A DNA stretch of 64,000 bases from Aegilops tauschii subsp. strangulata (lineage: Eukaryota > Streptophyta > Magnoliopsida > Poales > Poaceae), in the NCBI RefSeq assembly GCF_002575655.3, contig NC_053040.3, positions 358,048,267 through 358,112,266 of the forward strand. Reading direction: 5' to 3'. Position 1 is the stretch's first letter, and every line of letters starts with the position of its first letter. A program made the position numbers and the translations under genes. The notes beneath the pieces were generated by a model, which did not search any database, was not told where the DNA came from, and saw only the letters and a list, made by a program, of their open reading frames with translations. Below, one piece after another: positions 22,289-35,339 of this stretch.

Positions 22289-24785
22289 ACATGGATCCCA
22301 TCTTGGATTTCATGGCTTCAAGCCATTTTGCGAAATCTGGGCTCACCATCGCTTCTTCATAGTTCGTAGGTTCGTCATGGTCTAGTAACATGACCTCTAG
22401 AACAGGATTACCGTACCACTCTGCTGCGGATCTTGATCTAGTTGACCTATGAGGTTCAGTAATAACTTGATCTGAAGTTTCATGATCATTATCATTAACT
22501 TCCTCACTACTTGGTGTAGGTGTCGCAGAAACTGATTTCTGCGATGATCTACTTTCCAATAAGGGAGCAGGTACAGTTACCTCATCAAGTACTACTTTCC
22601 TCCCACTCACATCTTTCGAGAGAAACTCCTTCTCTAGAAAGGATCCATTCCTAGCAACGAATATCTTGCCTTCGGATCTGTGATAGAAGGTATACCCAGC
22701 AATCTCTTTTGGGTATCCTATGAAGACACATTTCTCCGATTTAGGTTCGAGCTTATCAGGTTGAATTTTCTTCACATAAGCATCGCAACCCCAAACTTTA
22801 AGATACGACAACTTTGGTTTCTTGCCAAACCATAGTTCATAAGGCGTCGTCTCAACGGATTTCGATGGTGTCCTATTTAGAGTGAATGCAGCCGTCTCTA
22901 AAGCATAACCCCAAAACGATAGCACTAAATCAGTAAGAGACATCATAGATCGTACCATATCTAATAAAGTAAGATTACGACGTTCGGACACACCATTACG
23001 CTGTGGTGTTCCGGGTGGCGTGAGTTGCGAAACTATTCTGCATTGTTTCAAATGTAGACCAAACTCGTAACTCAAATATTCTCCTCCACGATCAGATCGT
23101 AGGAATTTTATTTTCTTGTTACGATGATTTTCAACTTCACTCTGAAATTCTTTGAACTTTTCAAATGTTTCAGACTTATGTTTCATTAAGTAGATATACC
23201 CATATCTGCTCAAATCATCTGTGAAGGTGAGAAAATAACGATATCCGCCACGAGCCTCAATGTTCATCGGACCACATACATCTGTATGTATGATTTCCAA
23301 CAAATCTGTTGCTCTCTCCATAGTTCCGGAGAACGGCGTTTTGGTCATCTTGACCATGAGGCACGGTTCGCAAGTACCAAGTGATTCAAAATCAAGTGAT
23401 TCCAAAATTCCATCAGTATGGAGTTTATTCATGCGCTTTACACCGATATGACCCAAACGGCAGTGCCACAAATAAGTTGCACTGTCATTATTAACTCTGC
23501 ATCTTTTGGCTTCGACATTATGAATATGTGTATCACTACTATCGAGATTCATTAAAAATAGACCACTCTTCAAGGGTGCATGACCATAAAAGATATTATT
23601 CATATAAATAGAACAACCATTATTCTCTGATTTAAATGAATAACCGTCTCGCATTAAACAAGATCTAGATATAATGTTCATGCTCAACGCTGGCACCAAA
23701 TAACAATTATTTAGGTCTAAAACTAATCCCGAAGGTAGATGTAGAGGTAGCGTGCCGACGGCGATCACATCGACTTTGGAACCATTTCCCACGCGCATCG
23801 TCACCTCGTCCTTAGCCAATCTTCGCTTAATCCGTAGCCCCTGTTTCGAGTTGCAAATATTAGCAACAGAACCAGTATCAAATACCCAGGTGCTACTGCG
23901 AGTATTAGTAAGGTACACATCAATAACATGTATATCACATATAGCTTTGTTAACCTTGCCATCCTTCTTATCCGCCAAATACTTGGGGCAGTTCCGCTTC
24001 CAGTGACCAGTTTGCTTATAGTAGAAGCACTCAGTTTTAGGCTTAGGTCCAGACTTGGATTTCTTCTCCTGAACAGCAACTTGCTTGCTGTTCTTCTTGA
24101 AATTCCCTTTCTTCTTCCCTTTGCCCTTTTTCTTGAAACTAGTGGTTTTACTGACCATCAACACTTGATGCTCCTTTTTGATTTCTACCTCCGCTGCCTT
24201 TAGAATTGCGAAGAGCTCGGGAATTGTCTTATCCATCCCTTGCATGTTATAGTTCATCACGAAGCTCTTGTAGCTTGGTGGCAGTGATTGAAGAATTCTG
24301 TCAATGACGCAATCATCCGGAAGTTGAACTCCCAGTTGAATCAAGTGATTATTATACCCAGACATTCTGAGTATATGCTCACTGACAGAACTATTCTCTT
24401 CCATCTTGCAGCTATAGAACATATTGGAGACTTCATATCTCTCAATCCGGGCATTTGCTTGAAATATTAACTTCAACTCCTGGAATATCTCATATGCTCC
24501 ATGACGTTCAAAACGTCGTTGAAGACCCGGTTCTAAGCCGTAAAGCATGGCACACTGAACTATTAAGTAGTCATCAGCTTTGCTCTGCCAGACGTTCATA
24601 ACTTCTGGCGTAGCTCTTGCAGGAGGCCTGGCACATAGCGGTGCTTCCAGGACGTAATTCTTCTGTGCAGCAATGAGGATAATCCTCAAGTTACGGACCC
24701 AGTCCGTGTAATTGCTACCATCATCTTTCAACTTAGCTTTCTCAAGGAACGCATTAAAATTCAACGGAACAACATCACGGGCCAT
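22203..24785 (-). pseudogene. gag-protease-integrase of Copia C
   Basis: Long open frame starting MARDVVPLNFNAF. Gag covers roughly residues 1-260. The zinc knuckle reads CFYYKQTGHWKRNC, in which the second Cys is Tyr (E keeps CFYC). Protease: TWVFDTGSVANIC with D-T-G intact. Integrase: LWHCRLGHIGVKRM zinc region, then IIHTDVCGP, LRSDRGGEY and GVSERRNLTLL, so D, D and E are present. The frame ends at 22203 because one extra A in an A-run near 22236 shifts ENKW to ENKM before RT. The start is chosen from the conserved beginning shared with element E. Confidence 0.88.
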
Positions 24786-26042
24786 TTATCTAGAATTAAC
24801 ATAGACAAGCAAGATACTATCAGGTACTAAGTTCATGATAAATTTAAGTTCAATCAGTCATATTACTTAAGAACTCCCACTTAGATAGACATCCCTCTAA
24901 TCATCTAAGTGATTACGTGATCCAAAGCAACTAAACCATGTCCGATTAACACGTGAGATGGAGTAGTTTCAATGGTGAACATCACTATGTTGATCATATC
25001 TACTATATGATTCACGCTCGACCTTTCGGTCTCTGTGTTCCGAGGCCATATCTGTATATGCTAGGCTCGTCAAGTTTAACCTGAGTATTCCGCGTGTGCA
25101 ACTGTTTTGCACCCGTTGTATTTGAACGTGGAGCCTATCACACCCGATTAACACATGGTGTCTCAGCACGAAGAACTTTCGCAACGGTGCATACTCAGGG
25201 AGAACACTTTTATCTTGAAATTTTAGTGAGAGATCATCTTATAATGCTATCGTCAATCAAATCAAAATAAGATGCATAAAGGATTAACATCACATGCAAT
25301 CAATATATGTGATATGATATGGCCATCATCATCTTGTGCTTGTGATCTCCATCTCCGAAGCACCGTGCTCGTGATCTCCATCTCCGAGGCACCGTCATGA
25401 TCACCATCCACACCGGCGCGACACCTTGATCTGCATCGTAGTATCGTTGTTGTCTCGCCAACTTCTTCCTTTTACGACTATCGCTACCGCTTAGTGATAA
25501 AGTAAAACTATTACATGGCGATTGCATCTCATACAATAAAGCGACAACCATATGGCTCCTGCCAGTTGCCGATAACTCGGTTACAAAACATGATCATCTC
25601 ATACAACAAATTATATCACATCATGTCTTGACCATATCACATCACAACATGCCCTGCAAAAACAAGTTAGACGTCCTCTACTTTGTTGTTGCAAGTTTTA
25701 CGTGGCTGCTACGGGCTTAGCAAGAACCGTTCTTACCTACGCATCAAAACCACAACGATAGTTTGTCAAGTTGGTGTTGTTTTAACCTTCGCAAGGACCG
25801 GGCGTAGCCACACTCGGTTCAACTAAAGTGAGAGAGACAGACACCCGCCTGTCACCTTTAAGCAACGAGTGCTCGCAACGGTGAAACCAGTCTCGCGTAA
25901 GCGTACGCGTAATGTCGGTCCGGGCCGCTTCATCTCACAATACCGCTGAACCAAAGTATGACATGCTGGTAAGCAGTATGACTTATATCGCCCACAAATC
26001 ACTTGTGTTCTACTCGTGCATAGCATCAACGCATAAAACCAG
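24786..26042 (-). other. 5' leader of Copia C
   Basis: About 1.26 kb between primer site and gag without a coding frame, as is usual for this group. It presumably holds packaging and dimerisation signals. The homologous leader of E is 58751-59897. Confidence 0.7.
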
Positions 26043-26054
26043 GCTCGGATGCCA
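26043..26054 (-). other. Primer-binding site of Copia C (initiator-Met type)
   Basis: The minus strand reads TGGCATCCGAGC one base after the 5' LTR. This is the initiator tRNA-Met site TGGTATCAGAGC with two mismatches. Confidence 0.75.
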
Positions 26055-26055
26055 C

Positions 26056-27769
26056 TGTTGGGGAACGAAGTAATTTCAAAAAAATTCCTACGCACACGCA
26101 AGATCATGGTGATGCATAGCAACGAGAGGGAGAGTGTTGTCCACGTACCCTCGTAGACCAACAGCGGAAGCGTTTATCACAACGCGGTTGATGTAGTCAT
26201 ACGTCTTCACGATCCGACCGATCAAGTACCGAACGCACGTTCAGCTCGATGACGTCCCTCGAACTCCGATCCAACCGAGTGTTGAGGAAGAGTTTCGTCA
26301 GCACGACGGCGTGGTGACGATGATGATGTTCCACCGACGCAGGGCTTCGCCTAAGCTCCGCAACGGTATTATCGAGGTGTAATATGGTGGAGGGGGGCAC
26401 CGCACACGGCTAAAATATCGTATATCAAGTGTGTCTAGAGGTGCCCCCTGCCCCCGTATATAAAGGAGAAAGGGGGAGGCCGGCTGCCCTTAGGCGCGCC
26501 ATGGAGAGGGGGGGAGTCCTCCTCCTAGTAGGAGTAGGACTCCCCTTTCCTAGTCCTACTAGGAAAAGAGGGGGGGAAGGAAAGAGAGGGAGAGGGAGAG
26601 GGAAAGGGGGCTGCGCCCCCCTCTCCTAGTCCAACTAGGACTCTCCTTGGGAGGGGGCGCGCCACCTCCTGGCTGCTGCCCTCTCTCTCCCCTCAAGGCC
26701 CACCAAGGCCCAATACTTCCCCCGGGGTTCCGGTAACCCTCCGGCACTCCGGTTTAATCCGAAACTTCTCCGGAACACTTCTGGTTTCCGAATATAGTCG
26801 TCCAATATATCAATCTTTATGTCTTGACCATTTCGAGACTCCTCGTCATGTCCGTGATCACATCCGGGAGTCCGAACAACCTTCGGTACATCAAAACATA
26901 TAAACTCATAATATAACTGTCATCATAACTTTAAGCGTGCGGACCCTTTGGGTTCAAGAACTATGTAGACATGACCGAGACACCTCTCCGGTCAATAACC
27001 AATAGCGGGACCTGGATGCCCATATTGGCTCCCACATATTCTACGAAGATCTTTATCGGTCAGACCGCATAACAACATACGTTGTTCCCTTTGTCATCGG
27101 TATGTTACTTGCCCGAGATTCGATCGTCGGTATCTCGATACCTAGTTCAATCTCATTACCGGCAAGTCTCTTTACTCGTTCCGTAATACATCATCCCGCA
27201 ACTAACTCATTAGTCACAATGCTTGCAAGGCTTATAGTGATGTGCATTACCAAGTGGGCCCAGAGATAGCTCTCCGACAATCGGAGTGACAAATCCTAAT
27301 CTCGAAATACGCCAACCCAACAAGTACCTTTGGAGACACCTGTAGAGCACCTTTATAATCACCCAGTTACGTTGTGAAGTTTGGTAGCACACAAAGTGTT
27401 CCTCCGGTAAACGGGAGTTGCATAATCTCATAGTCATAGGAACATGTATAAGTCATGAAGAAAGCAATAGCAACATACTAAACGATCGGGTGCTAAGCTA
27501 ACATAATGGGTCATGTCAATCACGTCATTCTCCTAATGAGGTGATCCCGTTAATCAAATGACAACTCATGTCTATGGCTAGGAAACATAACCATCTTTGA
27601 TTAACGAGCTAGTCAAGTAGAGGCATACTAGTGACACTCTATTTGTCTATGTATTCACACATGTATTATGTTTCCGGTTAATACAATTCTAGCATGAATA
27701 ATAAACATTTATCATGATATAAGGAAATATATAATACTTTATTATTGCCTCTAGGGCATATTTCCTTCA
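26056..27769 (-). repeat. 5' LTR of Copia C
   Basis: 1714 bp, partner of 19031-20764. The core-promoter candidate on the minus strand is TTTATATACGGGGG, around 26454-26466. The right TSD GCGAA follows at 27770-27774. Confidence 0.92.
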
Positions 27770-27774
27770 GCGAA

Positions 27775-28878
27775 GACATGCACGCCGGCGGATCTTACCC
27801 AGGTTCGGGGCTCTCCGTGGAGATAATACCCCTAGTCCTGCTCTGCGGGGTCTCAGCATGATCACTAGATCAATACAAGTAGCTACAAGTGCTCCTTGAG
27901 CTGTCTGGCTAGAGGAAGAAGAAGGGCAAGGCTAGCTCTCCTTTTCTCTCTATGTGGTGTGTGAAACTATATGAGATCAACCCTTTGCATGGGTGTCCCG
28001 GGGGGTTTATATAGGCGTACCCCCCAGGGGTACAATGGTAATCCGGCTGGGCGTGGGTCCCAGCCGTCAGTGTCCGTGTTCGCCGGCTTCTCCGCCGGCC
28101 ATTGGGGGCCCGCCGACTGGTGGGTCCCGCCGGCTGCCGGCCTCTTGGCCGACAGGCTGGCCCCACCGCTTGGGGGCCTTGTCGGCGGCTGGTTACTGTT
28201 GCCTCGCCCCTGATGACGAGGGCTTTGTCGAGGTAAGCGTGGCCACAGTGCCGCCGCCCTGCGGGCTCTCACTGTAGCCTCACCTCGTCTTGTTTCCTTA
28301 ATGAGGCACATGTTTCGAGGGAGGGAGGTAGCTGGCTATTGGGAGCCGGCTACCCCCCGGTCGACTAGGGGAGGCCGGGCCGCCTTCGAGCGTCTCTCTG
28401 GCTAAAGGGGCCCGCCGCCCGCGGGCCGTATTGGCGCCTGTCGTGGGTGACGTTGAGGTTAACATGGCTACAGTGCCACGCCGAACGGGGATGGCTGACC
28501 CGCACGGCGCCCTGTGGCCATGCCGGTTGCGGGATTCGGGGGTAGTGGGCTGTACTGCGGCCCCGCCCCGTCTTATCACCGTTATGTGGATGCAGTCTTG
28601 GTGGTTGCAGTCTTGGCCGGCTTCTGGGAGACGGCTCTCTTCATGGTCGGCTTCTGGGAGTCGGTCCTCTTGGGGCCGACTTCCTGGAGTCGGCCATCTC
28701 GTAGCTTTCTTTGGAGGAGGTTTCTGAGGTCGGGTCGCCTTCTGGTAGTCGTCCCTAGGGATAGCCGGCCGGAGGAAGGCGGCTCCATGCTCTGGATGCT
28801 TGCAGGCTCGAATGGCCTGACAATTTTTGAAGAGCCAGGGGGAGTCGGTTAGGCTACCCGTGGCCATTTACTCCGACA
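27775..28878 (-). repeat. 5' LTR of element B, outer fragment
   Basis: Continues the LTR broken by Copia C (GACATGCACGCC follows the TSD exactly as at 6329). It ends ACTCCGACA at 28878, followed by TSD GCATG. A minus-strand TATATAAA lies at about 28006-28013 and would drive B transcription. Confidence 0.9.
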
Positions 28879-28883
28879 GCATG

Positions 28884-29979
28884 CATGCTAGGTCGAGTCT
28901 CTTCCTTGGTTAGGGTTGATAGTGCTTAGCGGCGACTAACCCCTAGCCTAGAGGTCGAGTGCGCGTCTATCTGTTTCTTTTCTGTCCTCCTTTGGTTCGC
29001 AGGGCACATGAGCACTTCTGCTGAGCTACTTGGAAGAAAGGGAACGGGCCGGCGTCCCTTCCCCGGCAGACCAGAGTTGTCGGGGGCTGCAAGCACAAGG
29101 ATCCAACCGTGGCAAGATGAGGTTGCCGGGGGCTGCAGATCCAGATAGGTCTTTCATCCTCTGTCATGCATTTCGGAACGGAACTGGGGCATGTAAAACC
29201 TCGTTTTATCTCCAGGCTACCGTGCTCCCCTTTTTCCTATACCTAAGGATTATCTCCTAGGTCTCGATTTGGTTGTAGCCGCGGCGGCAGGGAGATAGAA
29301 CGAGGAGCCTAAGCCCACTTCATCCCTGCCTCCGCCAAGAGCGCGAGAATGGTCGAGTGAAGTGAGGGGGACGGCAAGGCCTGTTGCCGGGCGAAAAACG
29401 TTTATCTGAAATAATAACAAGGATTCGCTCCTTGTCGTGGGGTCTACCCGCGAACGAAAAACCCGGCAAACATCCATTTTTCATTAAAAACATCCCATAC
29501 AGGTACATTTCATACGGAATGAAAAACATGAACAAAGGGGATTACAAGCTTTAAATTTAACAAGGCCCGAAGGCTTACAGATGAAAAAAGAGAGGAGATG
29601 CCTGTAATACCTTTCTTGTCCCTCTCCTCAGGAGGCTGGTCAAGGAGGCGAAAGGGCAAAAGGGGCGCCTAGGCGAGCTACGAGCAGCAGAACGCACCAA
29701 GAGAACACCTCGGTGGCCGCCCACGGATGGGCCGGTGATGACGGTGTCGGGAAAGGAGCTGGAAGACGAGGCGGCAGGACCGGCAATACGCGACGAAGGC
29801 ATCGGTGCCTGCGTACTCCAAGTTGACGGCCTTGCCGCCCGCCCTCTTCCTCTTCCGCAGCCTCCTGACGCTAGCCACCCAAGGAGACGGCCCCGAGAAG
29901 TTCAAGGAGCTGGCCGGAGGAGCGGCCAGGTGCAGACGCTGCTGCTGCCGCACCCGCCCAGGCGTGGGGCGACCGACGC
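28884..29979 (+). other. 3' region of element A, no sense coding
   Basis: Non-coding part of A between its integrase and the antisense ORF. I see no domain in either strand. The AT-rich stretch near 29480-29560 lies downstream of the antisense ORF and could hold its 3' end. Confidence 0.5.
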
Positions 29980-30551
29980 CTAGTCAGACTCGTTCCCGTC
30001 ATCTGCCCCGCTGTCCTCCTCGTCGCTTTCGCTCGAGGAAGAGCTTCCATCATCGGAATCTCCGTCGGAGGAGCTCTCCATGCAGCACTTTAGGCGAGTC
30101 CCGAAGTCTCCGAAGACCTTGACGGAGAGCAGGCTGTCCTCCATTAATTTGAAGTAGAGGACGAGCCCCGCCATCAAGCTATGGATGCGAGCGAACGTCT
30201 TCCATCCACGACGGAGGAACATGACCCGAGGAGCTGGGAAGTCGACGTTGACCCGCGTGCCCCCATTCCCACAGCCCCTCATGTGCAATCTGAGGGATTG
30301 GGGCGGGTCACGCTCTATCTCCCGAGCGAACGGGGCCAGAAGATGAAGACGGCGACGCAGGGGCCGACGCAGCCTGATGAAGAACTCGCGGGGCTGGTCT
30401 CCGACATGGCCTTCCATCGGAAAAGGCATCATTGGCGGGGGCGAAGCCGGCGCGCTGCCCCGTCCTCTTCCCCGAGCACCACGTCCTCTGCCCCGGCCTC
30501 GCCCACGGGCTCGCCCCCTCCCCCTTCCCCTCGCGGCCGGCTCCGCCACCG
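29980..30551 (-). pseudogene. B3-like antisense ORF of element A, C-terminal part
   Basis: Antisense to A's gag-pol. After the D insertion the frame reads an Arg-Gly repeat region (RGRGRG), then PREFFIRL ... RRRLHLLAPFAREI ... LRLHMRGCG ... RVNVDFPAPRVMFLRRGWKTFARIHSL ... GLVLYFKL ... LLSVKVFG, which resembles a plant B3 DNA-binding fold, most clearly in the RGW-x-x-FA-x-x-HSL and LSVKVF strands. A Ser/Asp/Glu-rich tail ends the protein. With the 37012-37098 part the uninterrupted frame is 217 codons and has no stop. B3 domains bind DNA in plant transcription factors; here that role is an inference. Element D separates the promoter and first 29 codons from this part. Confidence 0.65.
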
Positions 30552-31551
30552 TGATGTCTACTACGCAACCTTCTTCTTGTAGATGTTGTTGGGCCTCCAA
30601 GTGCAGAGATTTGTAGGATAGTAGAAAATTTCCCTCAAGTGGATGACCTAAGGTTTATCAATCCGTGGGAGGCGTAGGATGAAGATGGTCTCTCTCAAAC
30701 AACCCTGCAATCAAATAACAAAGAGTCTCTTGTGTCCCCAACACACCCAATACAATGGTAAACTTTATAGGTGCACTAGTTCGGCGAAGAGATGGTGATA
30801 CAAGTGCAACATGGATGGTAGATATAGGTTTTTGTAATCTACATCCATTACAAGAGAGTAGAGGGGGAGAAACATCATAAGATCCAAAAATAGTAGCAAA
30901 GCTCGCGATACATCAAGATCGTGCCAAATCAAGAACACGAGAGAGAGAGAGAGAGATCAAACACATAGCTACTGGTACATACCCTCAGCCCCGAGGGTGA
31001 ACTACTCCCTCCTCGTCATGGAGAGCGCCGAGATGATGAAGATGGCCCCCGGTGAGGGATCCCCCCTCCGGCAGGGTGACGGAACAGGGTCCCGATTGGT
31101 TTTTGGTGGCTACAGAGGCTTGCGGCAGTGGAACTACCGATCTATTCTGTTCCCCGATGGTTTTAGGGTATATGGATATATATAGGTGAAAGAAGTCGGT
31201 CAGGGGAGCCACGAGGGGCCCACGAGGGTGGAGGGCACACCCAGGGGGTGGGCGCGCCCCTGCCTCGTGCCTCCCTCGTTGCTTTCTTGACGTGGACTCC
31301 AAGTCTCCCGGGTTGCTTTCTTTCCAAAAATAACTTCTCCAGAAGGTTTCATTCCGTTTCGACTCCGTTTGATATTCCTTTTCTTCGAAACACTGAAACA
31401 AGGGAAAAACAGGAACTGGCACTGGGCTCTGGGTCAATAGGTTAGTCCCAAAAATGATATAAAAGTGTTTAATAAAGCCAATAAACATCCAAAACAGATA
31501 ATATAATAGCATGGAACAATCAAAAATTATAGATACGTTGGAGACGTATCA
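30552..31551 (-). repeat. 3' LTR of D, internally deleted
   Basis: 1000 bp against 1645 bp for the 5' LTR. About 645 bp are missing at about 30840, where TTTGTAATCT joins directly to ACATCCATTAC. Both termini are intact. Confidence 0.9.
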
Positions 31552-31565
31552 GCATCCCCAAGCTT
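31552..31565 (-). other. Polypurine tract of D
   Basis: The minus strand AAGCTTGGGGATGC directly precedes LTR start TGATACGTCTCC. Confidence 0.7.
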
Positions 31566-34362
31566 AATCCCTGCTCGTCCTCGAGTAGGTAAACAATAAA
31601 AACAGAATTTTTGATGTGGAATGCTACCTAACATAATTCTCAATGTAATTTTCTTTATTGTGGCAAGAATATTCAGACCCATAAGATTCAGAACGAAAGT
31701 TTAATATTGACATAAAAACAATAATACTTTAAGCATACTAACAAAGTAATCATGTCTTCTCAAAATAACATGGCCAAAGAAAGCTATCCCTACAAAATCA
31801 TATAGTCTGGCTATGCTCTATCTTCATCACACAAAATATTTAGGTCATGCACAACCCCGATGACAAGCCAAGCAATTGTTTCATACTTTTGATGTTCTCA
31901 AACTTTTTCAATCTTCACGCAATACATGAGCGTGAGCCATGGACATAGCACTATAGGTGGAATAGAATGGTGGTTGTGGAGAAGACAAAAAGAAGAAGAT
32001 AGTCTCACATCAACTAGGCGTATCAACGGGCTATGGAGATGCCCATCAATAGATATCAATGTGAGTGAGTAGGGATTGCCATGCAACGTATGCACTAGAG
32101 CTATAAGTATATGAAAGCTCAACAAAAGAAACTAAGTGGGTGTGCATCCAACTCGCTTGCTCACGAGGACCTAGGGCATTTTGAGGAAGCCCATCATTGG
32201 AATATACAAGCCAAGTTCTATAATGAAAAATTCCCACTAGTATATGAAAGTGATATCATAGGAGACTCTCTATCATGAAGATCATGGTGCTACTTTGAAG
32301 CACAAGTGTGGTAAAAGGATAGTAGAATTGTCCCTTCTCTCTTTTTCTCTCTTTTTTAATTTTTTTATTTGGGCCTTTTCTCTTTTTTTATGGCCTCTTT
32401 TTTTTTATTTGGGCTTCTTTGGCCTCTTTTTTGTTTTCATCCGGAGTCTCATCCCGACTTGTGGGGGAATCATAGTCTCCATCATCCTTTCCTCACTGGG
32501 ACATGCTCTAATAATGATGATCATCACACTTTTATTTACTTACAACTCAAGAATTACAACTCGATACTTAGAACAAAATATGACTCTATATGAATGCCTC
32601 CGGCAGTGTACCGGGATGTGCAATGAATCAAGAGTGACATGTATGAAAGAATTATGAATGGTGGCTTTGCCACAAATACAATGTCAACTACATGATCATG
32701 CAAAGCAATATGACAATTATGAAGCGTGTCATAATAAACGGAACGGTGGAAAGTTGCATGGAAATATATCTCGGAATGGCTATGGAAATGCCATAATAGG
32801 TAGGTATGGTGGCTGTTTTGAGGAAGGTATATGGTGGGTGTATGATACCGGCGAAAGGTGCGCGGTATTAGAGAGTCTAGCAATGGTGGAAGGATGAGAG
32901 TGCGTATAATCCATGGACTCAACATTAGTCATAAAGAACTCATATACTTATTGCAAAAATCTATTAGTTATCGAAACAAAGCATTACGCGCATGCTCCAA
33001 GGGGGATAGATTGGTAGGAAAAGACCATCGCTCGTCCCCGACCTCCACTCATAAGCAAGACAATCAATAAATAAATCATGCTCCGACTTCATCACATAAC
33101 GGTTCACCATACGTGCATGCTACGGGAATCACAAACTTTAACACATGTATCTCTCAAATTCACAACTACTCCACTAGCATGACTCTAATATTACCATCCT
33201 CATATCTCAAAACAATCATAAGGAATCAAACTTCTCATAGTATTCAATGCACTTTATATGAAAGTTTTTATTATATCCCTCTTGGATGCCCATCATATTA
33301 GGACTAAATTCATAACCAAAGCAAATTACCATGCTGTTTAGGACTCTCAAAATAATATAAGTGAAGCATGAGAGTTCATATATTTCTTCAAAATAAATCC
33401 ACCGCCGTGCTCTAAAAGATATAAGTGAAGCACTAGAGCAAACAACAAACTACTCCGAAAGATATAAGTGAAGATCAATGAGTAGTCGAATAATTATGCA
33501 ACTATGTGAAGACTCTCTAACATTTAAGAATTTCAGATCTTGGTATTTTATTCAAACATCAAGCAAAACAAAAGAAAATAAAATGACACTCCAAGCAAAA
33601 CACATATCATGTGGTGAATAAAAATATAGCTCCAAGTAAAGTTACCTATGAACGAAGACGAAAGAGGGGATGCCAACCGGGGCATCCCCAAGCTTAGGCT
33701 TTTGGTTGTCCTTGAATATTAACTTGGGGTGCCTTGTGCATCCCCAATATTAGGCTCTTTCCACTCCTTATATCATAGTCCATCGAACCTTTACCCAAAA
33801 CTTGAAAACTTCACAGCACAAAACTCAACAGAAAATCTCATGAGCTCCGTTAGCGAAAGAAAACAAACCACCACTTAACGATACTGTAATGAACTCATTC
33901 ATTATTTATATTGGTGTTAAACCTACTGTATTTCAACTTCTCTATGGTTCATAATCTCCAATACTAGCCATAGATTCATCAAAATAAGCAAACAACACAC
34001 GAAAAACAGAATCTGTCAAAAACAGAACAGTCTGTAGTAATCTATATCTAAAGCAAACTTCTGTAACTCAGAAAAATCTACCAAAATAGGAAGTTCTAGA
34101 TAATTTGTTTATTGATCTACTGCAATTGGAATCAGCATTTTATCACGTTCTGGTGATTTTTAACAATTGTTTTCGTGAGCAGAAAGTTTCTGACTTTTTC
34201 AGCAAGATCAAATAACTATCATCCAAGAAGATCCTATAGGTTTTACTTCGCACTTTATTGAAACAAAAACTATAAAACATGATTAATACAGTAGATTAAT
34301 CATGTGAACACAAAAAAACAGTAGGGGTAAATATTGGGTTGTCTCCCAACAAGCGCTTTTCT
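31566..34362 (-). other. Non-coding interior of D
   Basis: AT-rich, no frame with retroelement domains on either strand. A 'gcatccccaagctt' type sequence recurs at about 33681, resembling the polypurine-tract neighbourhood (CATCCCCAAGCTTA). Confidence 0.6.
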
Positions 34363-35179
34363 TTAATGCCTTTTAGCTAGGCATGATGATTTCAATGATG
34401 CTCGCATAAAAGATAAGAATTGAAACATAAAGAGAGCATCATGAAGAATATGACTAGCACATTTAAGTCTAACCCACTTCCTATGCATAGGGATTTCGTG
34501 GGCAAACAACTTATGGGAACAATAATCAACTAGCATAAGAAGGCAAAACAAGCATAACTTCAAAACTTTAAGCACATAGAGAGGAAACTTGATATTATTG
34601 CAATATGTAGAAACATATGATCCTCTCTACTAATAATTTTCAGTAGCATCATGAATGAATTCAACCATATAACCATCACATAAAGCATTCTTTTCATGAT
34701 CTACAAGCATAGAAATTTTATTACTCTCCACATAAGCAAATTTCTTCTCATTCAGAATAGTGGGACCAAACTCAACAAAATAACTATCATGTGAAGCATA
34801 ATCCAATTGAAAATTAAAATCATGATGACAATTTTCATGGTTATCTTTATTCTTTATAGCATACGTGTCATCACAATAATCATCATAAATTGGAGGCATG
34901 CTTTCATCATAATAAATTTGCTCATCAAAACATGGGGGACAAAAAAATATCATCTTCATCAAACATAGCATCCCCAAGATTGTGGCTTTGCATATCATTA
35001 GCATCATGGGTATTCAAAGAATTCATACTAACAACATTGCAATCATGCTCATCATTCAAAGATCTAGTGCCAAACATTTTATAGATTTCTTCTCCTAGCA
35101 CTTGAGCACAATTTTCCTTTCCATCATTCTCACGAAAGATATTAAAAAGATGAAGCGTATGAGACAAACTCAATTCCAT
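34363..35179 (-). pseudogene. Degenerate ORF remnant of D
   Basis: Three consecutive pieces on the minus strand (35179-34925, 34630-35007 and 34575-34363) in shifting frames read as one Asp/Tyr/His-rich protein (HNLGDAMFDEDDIFLS, CFDEQIYYDESMPPIYDDYCDD, CDGYMVEFIHDATENY, HRKWVRLKC). I recognise the pattern as the conserved hypothetical protein found in many Triticeae copies of this element type, but no enzyme domain is visible. Position next to the primer site suggests a gag-like or accessory origin. It is broken by frameshifts. Confidence 0.45.
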
Positions 35180-35277
35180 TTTTTTGTAGTTTTCTTTTAT
35201 AAACTAAACTAGTGATAAAACAAGAAACTAAAAGATTCGATTGCAAGATCTAAAGATATACCTTCAAGCACTCACCT

Positions 35278-35294
35278 CCCCGGCAACGGCGCCA
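35278..35294 (-). other. Duplicate primer-binding site of D (inner copy)
   Basis: The plus strand CCCCGGCAACGGCGCCA equals the 3' end of plant tRNA-Asp. It is an extra copy 62 bp further inside the element than the functional position, followed by the same GAAAAGAGCTT. Confidence 0.75.
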
Positions 35295-35339
35295 GAAAAG
35301 AGCTTAGTTGACGGGGTGTGAGTGCCGCTTACCTAGCCT

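Larger units (their letters stand above)
19031..27769 (-). mobile_element. Ty1/Copia element C (Angela/BARE/WIS type), full length
   Basis: 8739 bp bounded by TG..CA LTRs and by the 5-bp TSD GCGAA (19026-19030 and 27770-27774). Reading the minus strand: 5' LTR 26056-27769, primer site, leader, gag-protease-integrase-RT-RNase H (Copia order), polypurine tract, 3' LTR 19031-20764. LTR sequence and internal proteins match the abundant Triticeae Angela/BARE/WIS group. By eye about a dozen substitutions and one indel of about 24 bp separate the first ~400 bp of the two LTRs, so it is not a brand-new copy. Pol carries a frameshift, a stop and a mutated RT active site, so it is not autonomous. Confidence 0.93.
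6236..28878 (-). mobile_element. Ty3/Gypsy element B (Tat-like), full length, nested in A and carrying C
   Basis: Complete element in reverse orientation: 3' LTR 6236-7430, internal 7431-18936, 5' LTR 18937-28878 (split by Copia C). The TSD GCATG is present at 6231-6235 and 28879-28883. Without C and its duplicated GCGAA it is about 13.9 kb. Order on the minus strand: LTR, tRNA-Lys-type primer site, gag, protease, RT, dual RNase H, integrase, a long 3' region with an antisense (+ strand) multi-exon ORF, polypurine tract, LTR. Its two LTRs are 1195 and 1198 bp and look closely similar by eye, so the insertion is fairly recent. Gag-pol is nevertheless disabled. Confidence 0.9.
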
